Of a stretch of DNA of 64,000 nt, positions 54,596-63,412 are shown piece by piece. The first letter of the stretch is position 1. Each line of letters opens with the position of its first letter. Where the stretch lies: the NCBI RefSeq assembly GCF_002872335.1, contig NZ_NJAG01000036.1, positions 62,001 to 126,000 on the forward strand, written 5' to 3'. Under the pieces are notes generated by a model. It had not been told where the DNA came from. It saw only the letters and a program-made list of their open reading frames with translations, and made no database searches. Made by a program: the position numbers and the translations under genes. The DNA comes from Siphonobacter sp. BAB-5405. GTDB lineage: Bacteria; Bacteroidota; Bacteroidia; Cytophagales; Spirosomataceae.

Positions 54596-54620
54596 CAAAT
54601 GTAGTTAGGAATCCTAACTA
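54596..54620 (-). promoter_or_regulatory. -7 box overlapping a perfect 19-bp palindrome (MarR-type operator)
   Basis: TAGTTAGGAATCCTAACTA (54602-54620) is a perfect palindrome around one central base. It overlaps TACATTTG (complement of 54596-54603), an exact match to the Bacteroidota -7 box TAnnTTTG. A repressor here would block transcription of the protoglobin operon, which starts at 54567. Confidence 0.65.
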
Positions 54621-55028
54621 TTATACTTTTGACGATTTTTCTTTTATCAATGGACCCATTAATAAAATCAATCGTGTTTACTGAAGTATTCGTGTCACGT
54701 TCTGATTGAGTTATAGTATCCCGCTTATGTATAGAAGAACATAGGTTCAGTTTAGCAGCGAGCAGACGGGTGGGGTCAGCTAGAGTTATGTAAGGATCAG
54801 ATAAGAGGGATGGTCTTATAAGGGATCCCTCAACACTGGTTCATATCTACGCCTCAATACTTGGATTGATTTACTGATCAGCCTGAAGAACGTACCAGCC
54901 TCAATAATCAATATTTAATCTGGACCAGTAGTATTTGTGGAAACTGGATGATTCGTAGGGGCCAAACTACCTGCACTTTTGTCACGTCAATCACCGAAAC
55001 GATGACTGTTAACGAATCAAGAAGGCCT

Positions 55029-55499
55029 ATGGAAACTGCATCACCCAAAGACGAAAAATTCACGTCTAACGATTTTCACAAAACCTACGCACGTCCCGTG
55101 TTTCGGCGTCCCGAAAAACTGATTCACCGGAACGTCGAGCAGGCCGGTGCCCATGATCAGTTCTCTTCCGAGCGGAAGCATCCGGTTTTCTTCGTCGATC
55201 TGCCCACGCAGAATGTCAGCATGACCATCGGTGGATTATTGCCCGATCAGCTTACCAACCGCCACCGGCACACCTACGAGACGGTGCTATATGTACTGGA
55301 AGGACAGGGCTGGACGGAAGTGGAAGGCGAACGCGTGGAATGGAAGGCGGGCGACGCCGTCTACATTCCTTCCTGGGCCTGGCATCGGCACCAGAACACG
55401 AGTGCTACCGAACCAGCCCGGTATCTGGCCTGTGAAAACGCTCCCCAACTGCAAAATCTAGGCGTGGCTCTACGCGAAGAAGAAGGTCGTGACCTTTAA
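55029..55499 (+). CDS. Cupin-domain protein
   Basis: A 156-residue cytosolic protein with one cupin barrel. The HRHTYETVLYVLEGQGWTEVEG motif (two His and Glu as metal ligands) and WKAGDAVYIPSWAWHRHQN (last His) are both complete, so a divalent metal is likely bound. The start at 55029 is preferred: AGAAGG stands a few bases upstream and it precedes the conserved region. An ATG at 55002 is the alternative, and a longer in-frame reading reaches 54948. It lies 49 bases before the DapA-like lyase gene and is probably co-transcribed. The role could be sugar-acid isomerisation or oxidation. Confidence 0.83.
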   Translation: METASPKDEKFTSNDFHKTYARPVFRRPEKLIHRNVEQAGAHDQFSSERKHPVFFVDLPTQNVSMTIGGLLPDQLTNRHRHTYETVLYVLEGQGWTEVEGERVEWKAGDAVYIPSWAWHRHQNTSATEPARYLACENAPQLQNLGVALREEEGRDL

Positions 55500-55548
55500 A
55501 CCCACCCGGCCGGGGCGTTCGATCCCGGCCTTACCTGACTGACTACCT

Positions 55549-56430
55549 ATGACGAATGTACCCTTTCACGGCGTTATCGCCTATCCAATTACTCCCTTCG
55601 ACACCGCTGGAAAGGTCGATCTGGGCTTATTTAAATCACTGGTGGAACGACTGGTGGTGAATGGCTCTCACGGCATCGCTCCGCTGGGAAGCACGGGTGT
55701 GTTACCCTATTTGACGGACGAAGAAAAAGAAGCCCTGACGGAAGCAACCATCCAGCAGGTCGGCGGACGGGTTCCGGTCCTGGTGGGCGTTTCGAACCTG
55801 ACGACCGAACGGACTGTGTACCACGCCAAATTTGCCGAAAAGGCCGGAGCAACGGCCGTTATGATTATTCCCATGAGCTACTGGCGGCTGACCGACGACG
55901 AAATTGTGGCCCATTACGACACCGTAGCCCAGTCTCTTTCCATTCCTATTATGGCTTACAACAATCCGGCTACGGGAGGGGTGGATATGTCGCCCGCTCT
56001 GTTGAAACGACTGCTTCGGATTCCAAACGTGACCATGATCAAGGAAAGCACCGGGGATGTGCAGCGGATGCATTATCTGCGTCGGCATCTGGGCGAAGAG
56101 GTCGCTTTTTTCAACGGCTCTAATCCGCTGGCTTTGTCAGCCCTGGCGGCGGGTGCCCGGGGCTGGTGTACGGCGGCTCCTAACCTCATACCAAAGCTGA
56201 ACCTTCAACTTTTCGACTCCTTCCAGCAAGGGCAATGGACACAGGCTCAACAGGCTTTTTATCAGCAGTTTGATCTGCTTCAGTTTATCGTACAAAAGGG
56301 ACTGCCGCGGGCCATTCAGGCCGGGCTGGAATTGCAGGGCGTGAGCGGTGGCGAACTACGGGCTCCCCTCGCTAAACTGACCATCGAGGAAAAAGCCCAA
56401 CTTAATTCCATTCTGGCGGCATGTTTCTAA
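55549..56430 (+). CDS. Dihydrodipicolinate synthase/N-acetylneuraminate lyase family enzyme
   Basis: A 293-residue class I aldolase (beta/alpha)8 barrel. Schiff-base Lys lies in MIKESTGD (about K164) and catalytic Tyr in MAYNNPA (about Y137). The GSTGVLPYLTDEEK loop resembles the GxxGE substrate-carboxylate motif, but the Glu is replaced by Val. That argues against true DapA and for a catabolic lyase or dehydratase of sugar acids or hydroxyproline-type acids. The cupin gene in front may act in the same pathway. An intrinsic terminator follows. Confidence 0.85.
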   Translation: MTNVPFHGVIAYPITPFDTAGKVDLGLFKSLVERLVVNGSHGIAPLGSTGVLPYLTDEEKEALTEATIQQVGGRVPVLVGVSNLTTERTVYHAKFAEKAGATAVMIIPMSYWRLTDDEIVAHYDTVAQSLSIPIMAYNNPATGGVDMSPALLKRLLRIPNVTMIKESTGDVQRMHYLRRHLGEEVAFFNGSNPLALSALAAGARGWCTAAPNLIPKLNLQLFDSFQQGQWTQAQQAFYQQFDLLQFIVQKGLPRAIQAGLELQGVSGGELRAPLAKLTIEEKAQLNSILAACF

Positions 56431-56433
56431 GAC

Positions 56434-56466
56434 CGCAGCGGCAGGGTTAACCTGACGCTGCGTTTT
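56434..56466 (+). terminator. Terminator of the cupin-lyase operon
   Basis: CGCAGCG (56434-56440) pairs with CGCTGCG (56456-56462), with an additional inner CAGG/CCTG stem, followed by TTTTAT. It lies right behind the lyase stop codon. Confidence 0.75.
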
Positions 56467-56479
56467 ATATAGAATAATA

Positions 56480-57035
56480 GGAGGTTTGTTTTATAGAGTA
56501 TGAGGTCGATTGTACCAGGGCTGTTTTTTATCCTGCTACGAAGGCTGGTCAGCAGCCTTTGCCCATTTCTTGGAAGAACATCTGCTAGTTTTACTCTTAT
56601 GGGGTTTCGTTATTCACCTAGACTGGATTCGTCCAGCAGGCAGGGCTGTTCGGTAGCCTATCAGCCACTCCACGCCTAACGATAGCCTGCTTAGGGCCAC
56701 CGCATTGCAGCTATCGTAGGTCGTTCCGCGGCTGACAGGCGGGAGAGGTTTTCTTCTTCTGAAAGTTGATCAATATTTGACTAATTGTCAGAAGTTGATG
56801 GTTGTTGAATTTCAATCAAAACTCTTCATGGACGGCATAAACCCAATCCCCGTCCTATCGCGATAAGCCGCCTTTTTTATCCGCAATGCGGTGGCCTTGA
56901 GCAGGATGAAAAGAGCGGCATTCGCGATACGGACTGAAAAATCAGCCGCATCTACGGGGCGAAAAACAGCCTTAGTACAATCGACCTCTTACTCTACTGG
57001 TACAATCGACATCATACTCTATAAAATAAACCACC
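56480..57035. mobile_element. Inverted-repeat element, MITE-like or decayed IS
   Basis: The left end (56480-56518) and right end (56997-57035) are near-perfect inverted repeats of about 39 bases with some three mismatches; shared core TTTTATAGAGTATGA and TCGATTGTACCAG. A second partial copy of the end (GTACAATCGAC and CTCTACT) lies directly inside the right end at 56975-56997. The roughly 480 bases between hold only short broken frames, so no intact transposase is present. No clear target-site duplication was seen. It fills the otherwise geneless gap 56431-57316. Confidence 0.6.
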
Positions 57036-57316
57036 ATTTTACCGTAAAGCCATATAAATCATATTTAACGTCACCGGCAATCTGGAACCGATTGTACGAC
57101 TTTCCGGGGCTTCCTTTCTGGTTCCTCTCATGCTCTATACGGAATGGATGCTATTCGTACGGCTACCGTTTTATAAGCTGGTAACTGTACTTATCGGATA
57201 TGATCCGCTGAAAGCCTTAGTGCGGAAGCTTTTTTCGAGGAAAGCCGCTTGCCACTTTCGGACGATGGGTTGCCTCTGTAATGCGATGCACACTGGCCCG
57301 GCTAAATCCTAATCGC

Positions 57317-58760
57317 TTAAAGCGTTTTTTGCAACACCTGTAGTACCTGTTCCATTTCCGGACTGGTCAGGGAAGCAAAACCGATGCGGAGGGCATTCAG
57401 GCCCGCACCCTCGTACGAAAAGGCATCCGTATCGATAACGCTGACGCCCTGCTGTTGTAACTGTTTGGTCAGTTCAGGAATATTTCGGCTCTGATTGAAA
57501 CGAATCCAGTAAGCGAGGCCCCCTTCCGGTACGCGATAGGTAACAGCATCGGCCAGATACTGCTGCAAAAACTGGTGGGTTTGAGCGTGCCTTTGGCGGT
57601 ACACATTCAGGGCCCGGCGGGCGTGTTTCTGAATTTCTCCCGCCTGCATCAACTCCGCCACCGCCTGTTCCAGCACATTGTCTCCCTGTCGGTCGATAAT
57701 GGAACGAAGGGTGGCAGCCGCCTGAATAAAAGCCGGTGGACCCGTTACAAAACCAATGCGAACCGCCGGAGCAATGAGCTTACTCAGGGAACTAATGTAA
57801 AGGATAGGTCCGCCATGGGCAAAACTTGCCAATGGCAAAGGAACCTTGGTGCCGTAATGGAATTCATGGTCGTAATCATCCTCGATGATCGTGAAACCGT
57901 ACTGATGCGACAACTCCAGCAGGGCCATACGCCGATCCGCTTTGAGGGTAACGGTGGTGGGAAACTGGTGCTGGGGTGTCGTCAGCAGGGCTTTGACGGA
58001 AGTACGCCGACAAACGCTTTCTACGGCTTCGATCTGAATCCCTTCGTCGTCCACCGGAATCGGGATCAGCTGTGCCCCCGCCTGCCGCAAAACCTGCCAG
58101 GCCGGAGCATAACCGGGGTTTTCAATCAGTACCACATCGCCCGGCTGAATCAGAGACAAAGCGGTTAAGTACAGGGCCATCTGGCTTCCCCGGGTAATGA
58201 GAATTTCGTCGGCCTGCACCGGAATGCCCCGGTACTGCGAAAGCATGTGAGCGATGTTTTCCCGAAGCAGCTCATTGCCCAGCTCACTGCTGTACCCCAT
58301 CAATCGCCAGCGGCTTTTGGTTGAAAATACGCCGATAAGCCCTCGACAACTCATCCAGCGGAGCCAGTCGAACATCCGGAATGCCGTCGGATACTGCGAT
58401 TACGGGAAGTTTGGGGGAGACGGTGGTCGCCGCTACCGAAGAACGGCTGGCCGCAGCTTTCCGGGTAACCCGACCCTGATCCGCCCGTTTTTGCGGGAGT
58501 TGCGGGGAAACGTACGTACCGCTTTTATGCCGACTTTCCAGCCAGCCTTCGGCCAAGAGCTGTTCGTAGGCTTCCACAACGGTTTTGCGATTGACCTGAA
58601 GTTGCTCCGCCAGACTACGACTGCCCGGCAAAGCCGTGTTGGGGAGTAGTCGGCCTTTCTGAATTTCCTGCCTGAGGTAATCCGCAATTTGTAGGTAAAT
58701 GGCTTTTGAGTCTTCCCAATTCAGGGATAAACCAAGTGTCCATGGTCTTAACTGGCCCAT
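57317..58760 (-). pseudogene. MocR/PdxR-type regulator (GntR HTH + aminotransferase), frameshifted
   Basis: The N-terminal frame (58284-58760) has the GntR winged helix: AIYLQIADYLRQEIQKG, LPGSRSLAEQLQVNRKTVVEAYEQL. It ends shortly after YRRIFNQKPLAID. The C-terminal frame (57317 to about 58298) has the fold-type I aminotransferase: ELGNELLRENIAHML, ITRGSQMALYL, ENPGYA, EDDYDHEFHY, and the PLP lysine in ISSLSKLIAPAVRIG. Removing one base from the C4/G4 run at 58295-58298 joins them as LAIDGYSSELGN, giving about 480 residues. Such regulators bind PLP and often control pyridoxal genes; YggS lies divergently downstream of its promoter. Confidence 0.8.
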
Positions 58761-59113
58761 GTGTATTTGTTAAAACTGGAGGAGATAGCTAGGCCAAATA
58801 TAGGCAACCTTTGCTTGCGAATCCATCCAGTACTAATTCATTCTCAAGCATTGTGAAAAGGCAAAGCGAAATGAAGCTTTTGATTAATCTGTTCATGCTT
58901 CTTATGAAAACCTGATCGATACCAGCAAGTAGACCCGCAGCGTGTTAATGATGGAGTGGCGGCTCCAATCCTCTTTTCGAAGCTGTGGGGTACTACTTGC
59001 TTTTTTTAACATCAGCTAACCTTACACTACGGATAAGAGGTGTGTAGGAAAGCCAAAACTACAAGCCCGGCACTTGTACTCAGAAAAATCAAAACCTCAT
59101 TTTCAATCCACGT
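58761..59113. other. Divergent intergenic region
   Basis: A 353-base gap between the MocR-type regulator and YggS genes. It must contain both promoters. No tandem repeats or palindromes of the kind used by MocR regulators were recognised. Confidence 0.4.
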
Positions 59114-59833
59114 ATGCATACGCCCGTTTCCACAAATCTGCAAAGGGTTCATCAGCGAATCCAGAAAGCCTGTCAGGAATCGGGCCGGCCTGTCGCTGAA
59201 GTTCGTCTCTTGCTGGCTACCAAAACAGTACCCGCCGATCAGATTCGAGCGGCGATTGCAGCCGGTGAAACACTTATCGGTGAAAACAAAGTCCAGGAAT
59301 TACGGGACAAACAGGCAGAGTTAGAGCATCTCCCCGTCGAGCGGCATTTCATCGGTCATTTACAAACCAATAAAATCAAAGAGGTGCTTAAGTACGTCTC
59401 CTGCATTCAGTCATTGGATCGGGTGGCCGTTGCTCAGCAACTCGACCAGCAGCTGCAAAAACTGGGTAAATCGCTGGAGGTGTACATTCAGGTCAATACT
59501 TCCTACGAAACCAGCAAATACGGACTAAACCCCGCGGAGATTCTGAACTTTATCAAAGCGATCCGACCCCTCGATACGCTCCGGGTCAAAGGTTTAATGA
59601 CCATTGGACTGCTGGATGTTGAAAAGGAAAAGATGCGTCCCTCCCTGTCCTTACTTCGCCACACCAGAGATCAACTCCTGGCGGAAGGACTGGATGGTAT
59701 CTCGTCCCTGGAACTTTCCATGGGTATGAGCCAGGATCTGGAATTAGCCATTGCCGAAGGCTCCAACCTGGTACGTATCGGTACGGCTGTGTTTGGGAAT
59801 CGTTTTCTGGGTAAGGAAATCTGGAAGGAGTGA
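59114..59833 (+). CDS. yggS: YggS family PLP-binding homeostasis protein
   Basis: A 239-residue cytosolic fold-type III PLP protein (PLPBP). The PLP lysine is K37 in LLLATKTV. Further signatures are IGENKVQELRDK, HFIGHLQTNKIKEV, VYIQVNTSYETSKYGL and the phosphate-binding LSMGMSQDLELAIAEGSNLVRIGTAVFG. The family buffers PLP and keeps amino-acid and vitamin B6 pools balanced; no enzymatic reaction is known. It is divergent from a MocR/PdxR-type regulator, which fits a shared B6 theme. Confidence 0.92.
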   Translation: MHTPVSTNLQRVHQRIQKACQESGRPVAEVRLLLATKTVPADQIRAAIAAGETLIGENKVQELRDKQAELEHLPVERHFIGHLQTNKIKEVLKYVSCIQSLDRVAVAQQLDQQLQKLGKSLEVYIQVNTSYETSKYGLNPAEILNFIKAIRPLDTLRVKGLMTIGLLDVEKEKMRPSLSLLRHTRDQLLAEGLDGISSLELSMGMSQDLELAIAEGSNLVRIGTAVFGNRFLGKEIWKE

Positions 59834-60011
59834 GAGGGGCATGGCATCTGTTCAACGAACAGTGGTAGCGTACCGCTTGCTTTTGAAATCTCCCCAATCT
59901 GTCATCTCCCCGGTGTAGTGCGTTTCTCCAGCTTATTTACGACTCCTCCGTTGCCACCGATTCATTCATTTTTCGGCGTAATACCCGTTCATCCTCAAGT
60001 CGTTTATTCCC

Positions 60012-60920
60012 ATGACAATCGTTCAGCTCGAATACCTGGTGGCCGTAGATACCTACCGGAGTTTCAATAAAGCCGCTACCCATTGTTTTGTAACGCAGCC
60101 GACGCTCAGCCTTCAGCTGCAAAAGCTGGAAGACGTACTGGGCGTGAAGCTTTTTGAAAGAAATCCCGTGGTTCCCACCAAAATTGGTACGGAAATCATC
60201 GAAAAAGCTCGTTTGCTGCTGGACGATTACTATCGGATCAGAGAAGTGGCTCAGCAGGAACAACGGGCCTTAGCTGGCGAGTTGCACATCGGTGTCATCA
60301 CGACGCTGGCTCCGTACCTGATTCCTGGCCTGATGAGCCGGTTTCGCAATAAACATCCAGGAGTTAAACTCGTGATTTGGGAAGAAACCACAGCCCAGAT
60401 TATTCATAAAGTCAAACAGGGCGTAATTGACTGCGGGATTGTCTCCACGCCGCTTAACGAAAGCCAGTTGCTGGAACATCCGCTATTTACGGAAAAATTA
60501 GTGGCGTACGTGGACACTACCAGTCCATTGGCCCAGAAGAAAACATTGAAACCGGAAGACATTGATCCAACTGAAATCTGGGTACTTAACGAAGGCCACT
60601 GCCTGCGGGATGAAGTATTGAAGATGTGCCAGAAAAAGAGGGAACAGCCCGAGGAGCCCAACTATGCATTTCATACGGGCAGTCTGGAAACCTTACGACG
60701 ACTGGTGGATGAAAACGGCGGAGCTACCATTCTTCCCGAGCTGGCTTTAACCCAGTTGAGTAAGGAACAACAACGGAAAATCCGACCCTTTAAAGCCCCG
60801 GAACCTACCCGCTCGATCGGCATCATCACCCCCAAAACGTTTGTCAAGCGACGAATGATCGAGTCACTAAAACAGGAAATAGTAGAGGTGTATGAGACGG
60901 CTATTCAAGCCAAACTTTAA
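60012..60920 (+). CDS. oxyR: OxyR-type LysR regulator of peroxide response
   Basis: A 302-residue LysR protein. The N-terminal HTH is MTIVQLEYLVAVDTYRSFNKAATHCFVTQPTLSLQLQKLE. The C-terminal regulatory domain has the redox pair spaced as in OxyR: Cys about 197 in NEGHCLRDE and Cys about 206 in KMCQKK. GITPK-type ends follow. In OxyR these Cys form a disulfide when H2O2 rises and switch on catalase and peroxidase genes. It is convergent with catalase, its natural target, and they share a strong bidirectional terminator. Confidence 0.92.
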   Translation: MTIVQLEYLVAVDTYRSFNKAATHCFVTQPTLSLQLQKLEDVLGVKLFERNPVVPTKIGTEIIEKARLLLDDYYRIREVAQQEQRALAGELHIGVITTLAPYLIPGLMSRFRNKHPGVKLVIWEETTAQIIHKVKQGVIDCGIVSTPLNESQLLEHPLFTEKLVAYVDTTSPLAQKKTLKPEDIDPTEIWVLNEGHCLRDEVLKMCQKKREQPEEPNYAFHTGSLETLRRLVDENGGATILPELALTQLSKEQQRKIRPFKAPEPTRSIGIITPKTFVKRRMIESLKQEIVEVYETAIQAKL

Positions 60921-60938
60921 TCACTTGTGACAGGATTA

Positions 60939-60974
60939 CAAAAAGCCAGTCGTAGCTACGACTGGCTTTTTTTT
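60939..60974. terminator. Bidirectional terminator between oxyR and catalase
   Basis: A perfect palindrome whose arms are AAAGCCAGTCGTA and TACGACTGGCTTT (60942-60954, 60957-60969), flanked by A and T runs. It works in both directions between the convergent genes and overlaps the last base of the catalase stop. Confidence 0.9.
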
Positions 60975-62451
60975 ATAACTGAGGATGCGTAAACTGGTTA
61001 ACCTCCTCCATCGTCAGCCCCAGAGCCTGAGCTACGCCCGTACCGTAAGCCGGGTCGGCCTGATAACAATTGCGGATGTGACGTACCTGAATGAATCGCT
61101 GGGCTTTACCCACGGCGGCGGCCGTATTGCTGAAAAGTACCCGTTTCTGGGCTTCAGTCATCTTTCTGAACAGATTGCCGGGTTGGGAGAAGTAATCCGT
61201 ATCGTCTTCTCGAAACTCGTATGCATCCGCGTCGCCGTTCAGTTTCAGGGGTGGTTCCTTGAATGCGGGTTGCTCCTGCCACTGACCAAAGCTGTTGGGT
61301 TGATACGCGATCGTTGACCCGTAATTGCCGTCGGTACGCATGGCTCCGTCGCGGTGGAAGGCGTGGAACGGACACTTCGGGGCATTCACTGGAATATGGG
61401 CATGATTCACGCCCAGACGGTACCGTTGAGCATCGCCGTACGAGAACAATCGCCCCTGCAACATCTTATCGGGCGAATAGCCAATGCCAGGAACAATGTT
61501 GGCCGGATTAAAAGCGGCCTGTTCCACTTCCGCGAAGTAATTAGCAGGATTCCGGTTCAATTCAAACGCACCGACGGGAATCAGCGGATAATCGGCATGC
61601 GGCCAGACTTTGGTGAGATCGAAGGGATGAATGGCGTACGTGTGGGCCTCGGCTTCCGGCATGATCTGTACCAGGAACTGCCATTTGGGGTAGTTCCCCT
61701 GCTCGATGTTGTCGTACAGGTCGCGTTGGTGCGATTCCCGGTCCTGACCAATGAGTTCAGCCGCCTGTTCGTTCGTCAGGTTTTCAATGCCCTGCTGACT
61801 TCTGAAATGAAACTTCACCCAGAAACGCTCATTTTGATGGTTGATGAAGCTGTAGGTGTGACTGCCGAAGCCGTGCATGTGCCGGTACGTGCGGGGAATA
61901 CCCCGATCACTCATCACAATCGTAACCTGATGCAGGGCCTCGGGCAACAGGGTCCAGAAATCCCAGTTACTGTCGGCATTGTGCATATTCGTTCGTGGGT
62001 CACGCTTGACCACGTGATTCAGGTCGGCAAACTTCATCGGGTCGCGGAAAAAGAAAACGGGCGTATTGTTTCCGACCAGATCCCAGTTTCCCTGGTGCGT
62101 ATAAAATTTCAGGGCAAAACCCCGAATATCGCGTTCGGCATCGGCGGCTCCCCGTTCGCCAGCTACGGTCGAAAAGCGAATGAATAGCTCAGTTTTCTTC
62201 CCAATTTCGGAAAAGAGATCGGCTTTGGTATAGGCCGTAATGTCGTGTGTGACGGTAAACGTGCCGTACGCTCCCGAGCCTTTGGCGTGCATGCGACGCT
62301 CGGGAATAACTTCACGGTCGAAGTGAGCCATTTTTTCCAGAAACCAAAAGTCCTGTAGCAAGAGTGGACCTCGCGGCCCCGCTGTTAGTACATTTTGATT
62401 GTCCGGAACGGGCGTCCCCGTAGCCGTGGTTAATTTGTTCTGGTTTTCCAT
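60973..62451 (-). CDS. katA: Monofunctional catalase (clade 3, small subunit)
   Basis: A 492-residue haem catalase that splits H2O2 to water and O2. Catalytic His about 54 in [12 protein letters not shown], distal Asn about 124 in [13 protein letters not shown], and the proximal haem Tyr about 336 in [19 protein letters not shown]-binding region residues ([11 protein letters not shown]) are present. Length fits the small-subunit clade. ATG 62451 (MENQNKL) is preferred; an in-frame extension to 62496 adds 15 unusual residues. It is convergent with oxyR. Two direct copies of AAAAATTGAT 21 bases apart lie upstream (62512-62542) and may be a regulator site. Confidence 0.95.
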   Translation of the reverse strand: MENQNKLTTATGTPVPDNQNVLTAGPRGPLLLQDFWFLEKMAHFDREVIPERRMHAKGSGAYGTFTVTHDITAYTKADLFSEIGKKTELFIRFSTVAGERGAADAERDIRGFALKFYTHQGNWDLVGNNTPVFFFRDPMKFADLNHVVKRDPRTNMHNADSNWDFWTLLPEALHQVTIVMSDRGIPRTYRHMHGFGSHTYSFINHQNERFWVKFHFRSQQGIENLTNEQAAELIGQDRESHQRDLYDNIEQGNYPKWQFLVQIMPEAEAHTYAIHPFDLTKVWPHADYPLIPVGAFELNRNPANYFAEVEQAAFNPANIVPGIGYSPDKMLQGRLFSYGDAQRYRLGVNHAHIPVNAPKCPFHAFHRDGAMRTDGNYGSTIAYQPNSFGQWQEQPAFKEPPLKLNGDADAYEFREDDTDYFSQPGNLFRKMTEAQKRVLFSNTAAAVGKAQRFIQVRHIRNCYQADPAYGTGVAQALGLTMEEVNQFTHPQL

Positions 62452-62717
62452 GGTAAAACAAGGGGTTAAACTGGTTTGCCGAACAAAAGTGACCACGCCC
62501 GATGGTTAAGAAAAATTGATAGTTTTAATCGAAAAATTGATTTTGTCAATGCTGGGAAGAAACGCCTAACACCCCTTTGAACGGGTGAGGACTAAAGGAG
62601 AGGAGAACATCTTTTTCCGAAAATCAGGAAAATTTAGTACCGGATATAAATTGCACTTTATGGTGTTTTTTTGTTAATTATAGTAACTTGCCGCGAAATC
62701 ATAACCCTGTTTAAGCC

Positions 62718-63329
62718 TTGATTTCCCAGCACCCCCACTCCTTAGAGGCCCAACACGTATGGCTACAGCTTTGCCAGGGGGATTCGGCTGCCTTAAATCA
62801 GGTAGCGGAGTGGTATTATGCGGCTCTAATGAATTACGGGTTAAAGCTGGAACGTGATCGGGAACTCGTCAAAGATTTACTACAGGAGCTTTTCCTGGAA
62901 CTCTGGACCCGACGCGAGTCATTGCCGAAACCCGAGGATATTAAAGCCTACCTGTTTGCCATCCTGCGAAACAAAATCTATCGATCTTACCGGCAGCAAT
63001 CGGGGTATTCGCACGAAGCGTATCCGGAATCCTTGGGCAGTGAGGAGCTGGGGGTAGAATCGCTGCTCATCCATCAGGAAACCCAGGAAGAATACCACCT
63101 GCGTCTGACCAAAGCTCTGGAATCGCTGTCTCCCCGGCAGCGGGAAATTATTTTTCTACACTATTACGAAGGTCTCTCGCACGATCAGATTGCGGAGATC
63201 ATGCAACTCAACCACCAGAGCGTCTATAATCTGCTGTCCCGTTCGCTCAAGGAACTCCGCAATGCCTGGGTCGTGGGAGGTGTCCTTTGGGTAACGAATG
63301 CGTTGAGTTTTCCTTTCCCCGAAAATTAA
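62718..63329 (+). CDS. ECF RNA polymerase sigma factor with TTG start
   Basis: A 203-residue sigma-70 family protein. Region 2 reads GDSAALNQVAEWYYAALMNYGLKLERDRELVKDLLQELFLELW; region 4 reads ALESLSPRQREIIFLHYYEGLSHDQIAEIMQLNHQSVYNLLSRSLKEL. The frame opens only at 62715 after a TAA, and no ATG precedes region 2, so TTG 62718 (or ATT 62721) must start it. The next ATG would delete part of region 2. It lies upstream of a FecR gene that runs off the window, the usual sigma/anti-sigma order in front of a SusC/SusD system. Confidence 0.88.
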   Translation: MISQHPHSLEAQHVWLQLCQGDSAALNQVAEWYYAALMNYGLKLERDRELVKDLLQELFLELWTRRESLPKPEDIKAYLFAILRNKIYRSYRQQSGYSHEAYPESLGSEELGVESLLIHQETQEEYHLRLTKALESLSPRQREIIFLHYYEGLSHDQIAEIMQLNHQSVYNLLSRSLKELRNAWVVGGVLWVTNALSFPFPEN

Positions 63330-63412
63330 TTCAAAAAATTTTCATCGTTTTTGGTTAGGTTCTGCGGCTACCGCACACTCTACTATTGAAACGTGCACTG
63401 TTTTATTTTTTC

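Noticed and set aside
61354-62187. Open frame of 277 codons antisense to catalase
   Set aside because: Shadow of the highly conserved catalase gene.
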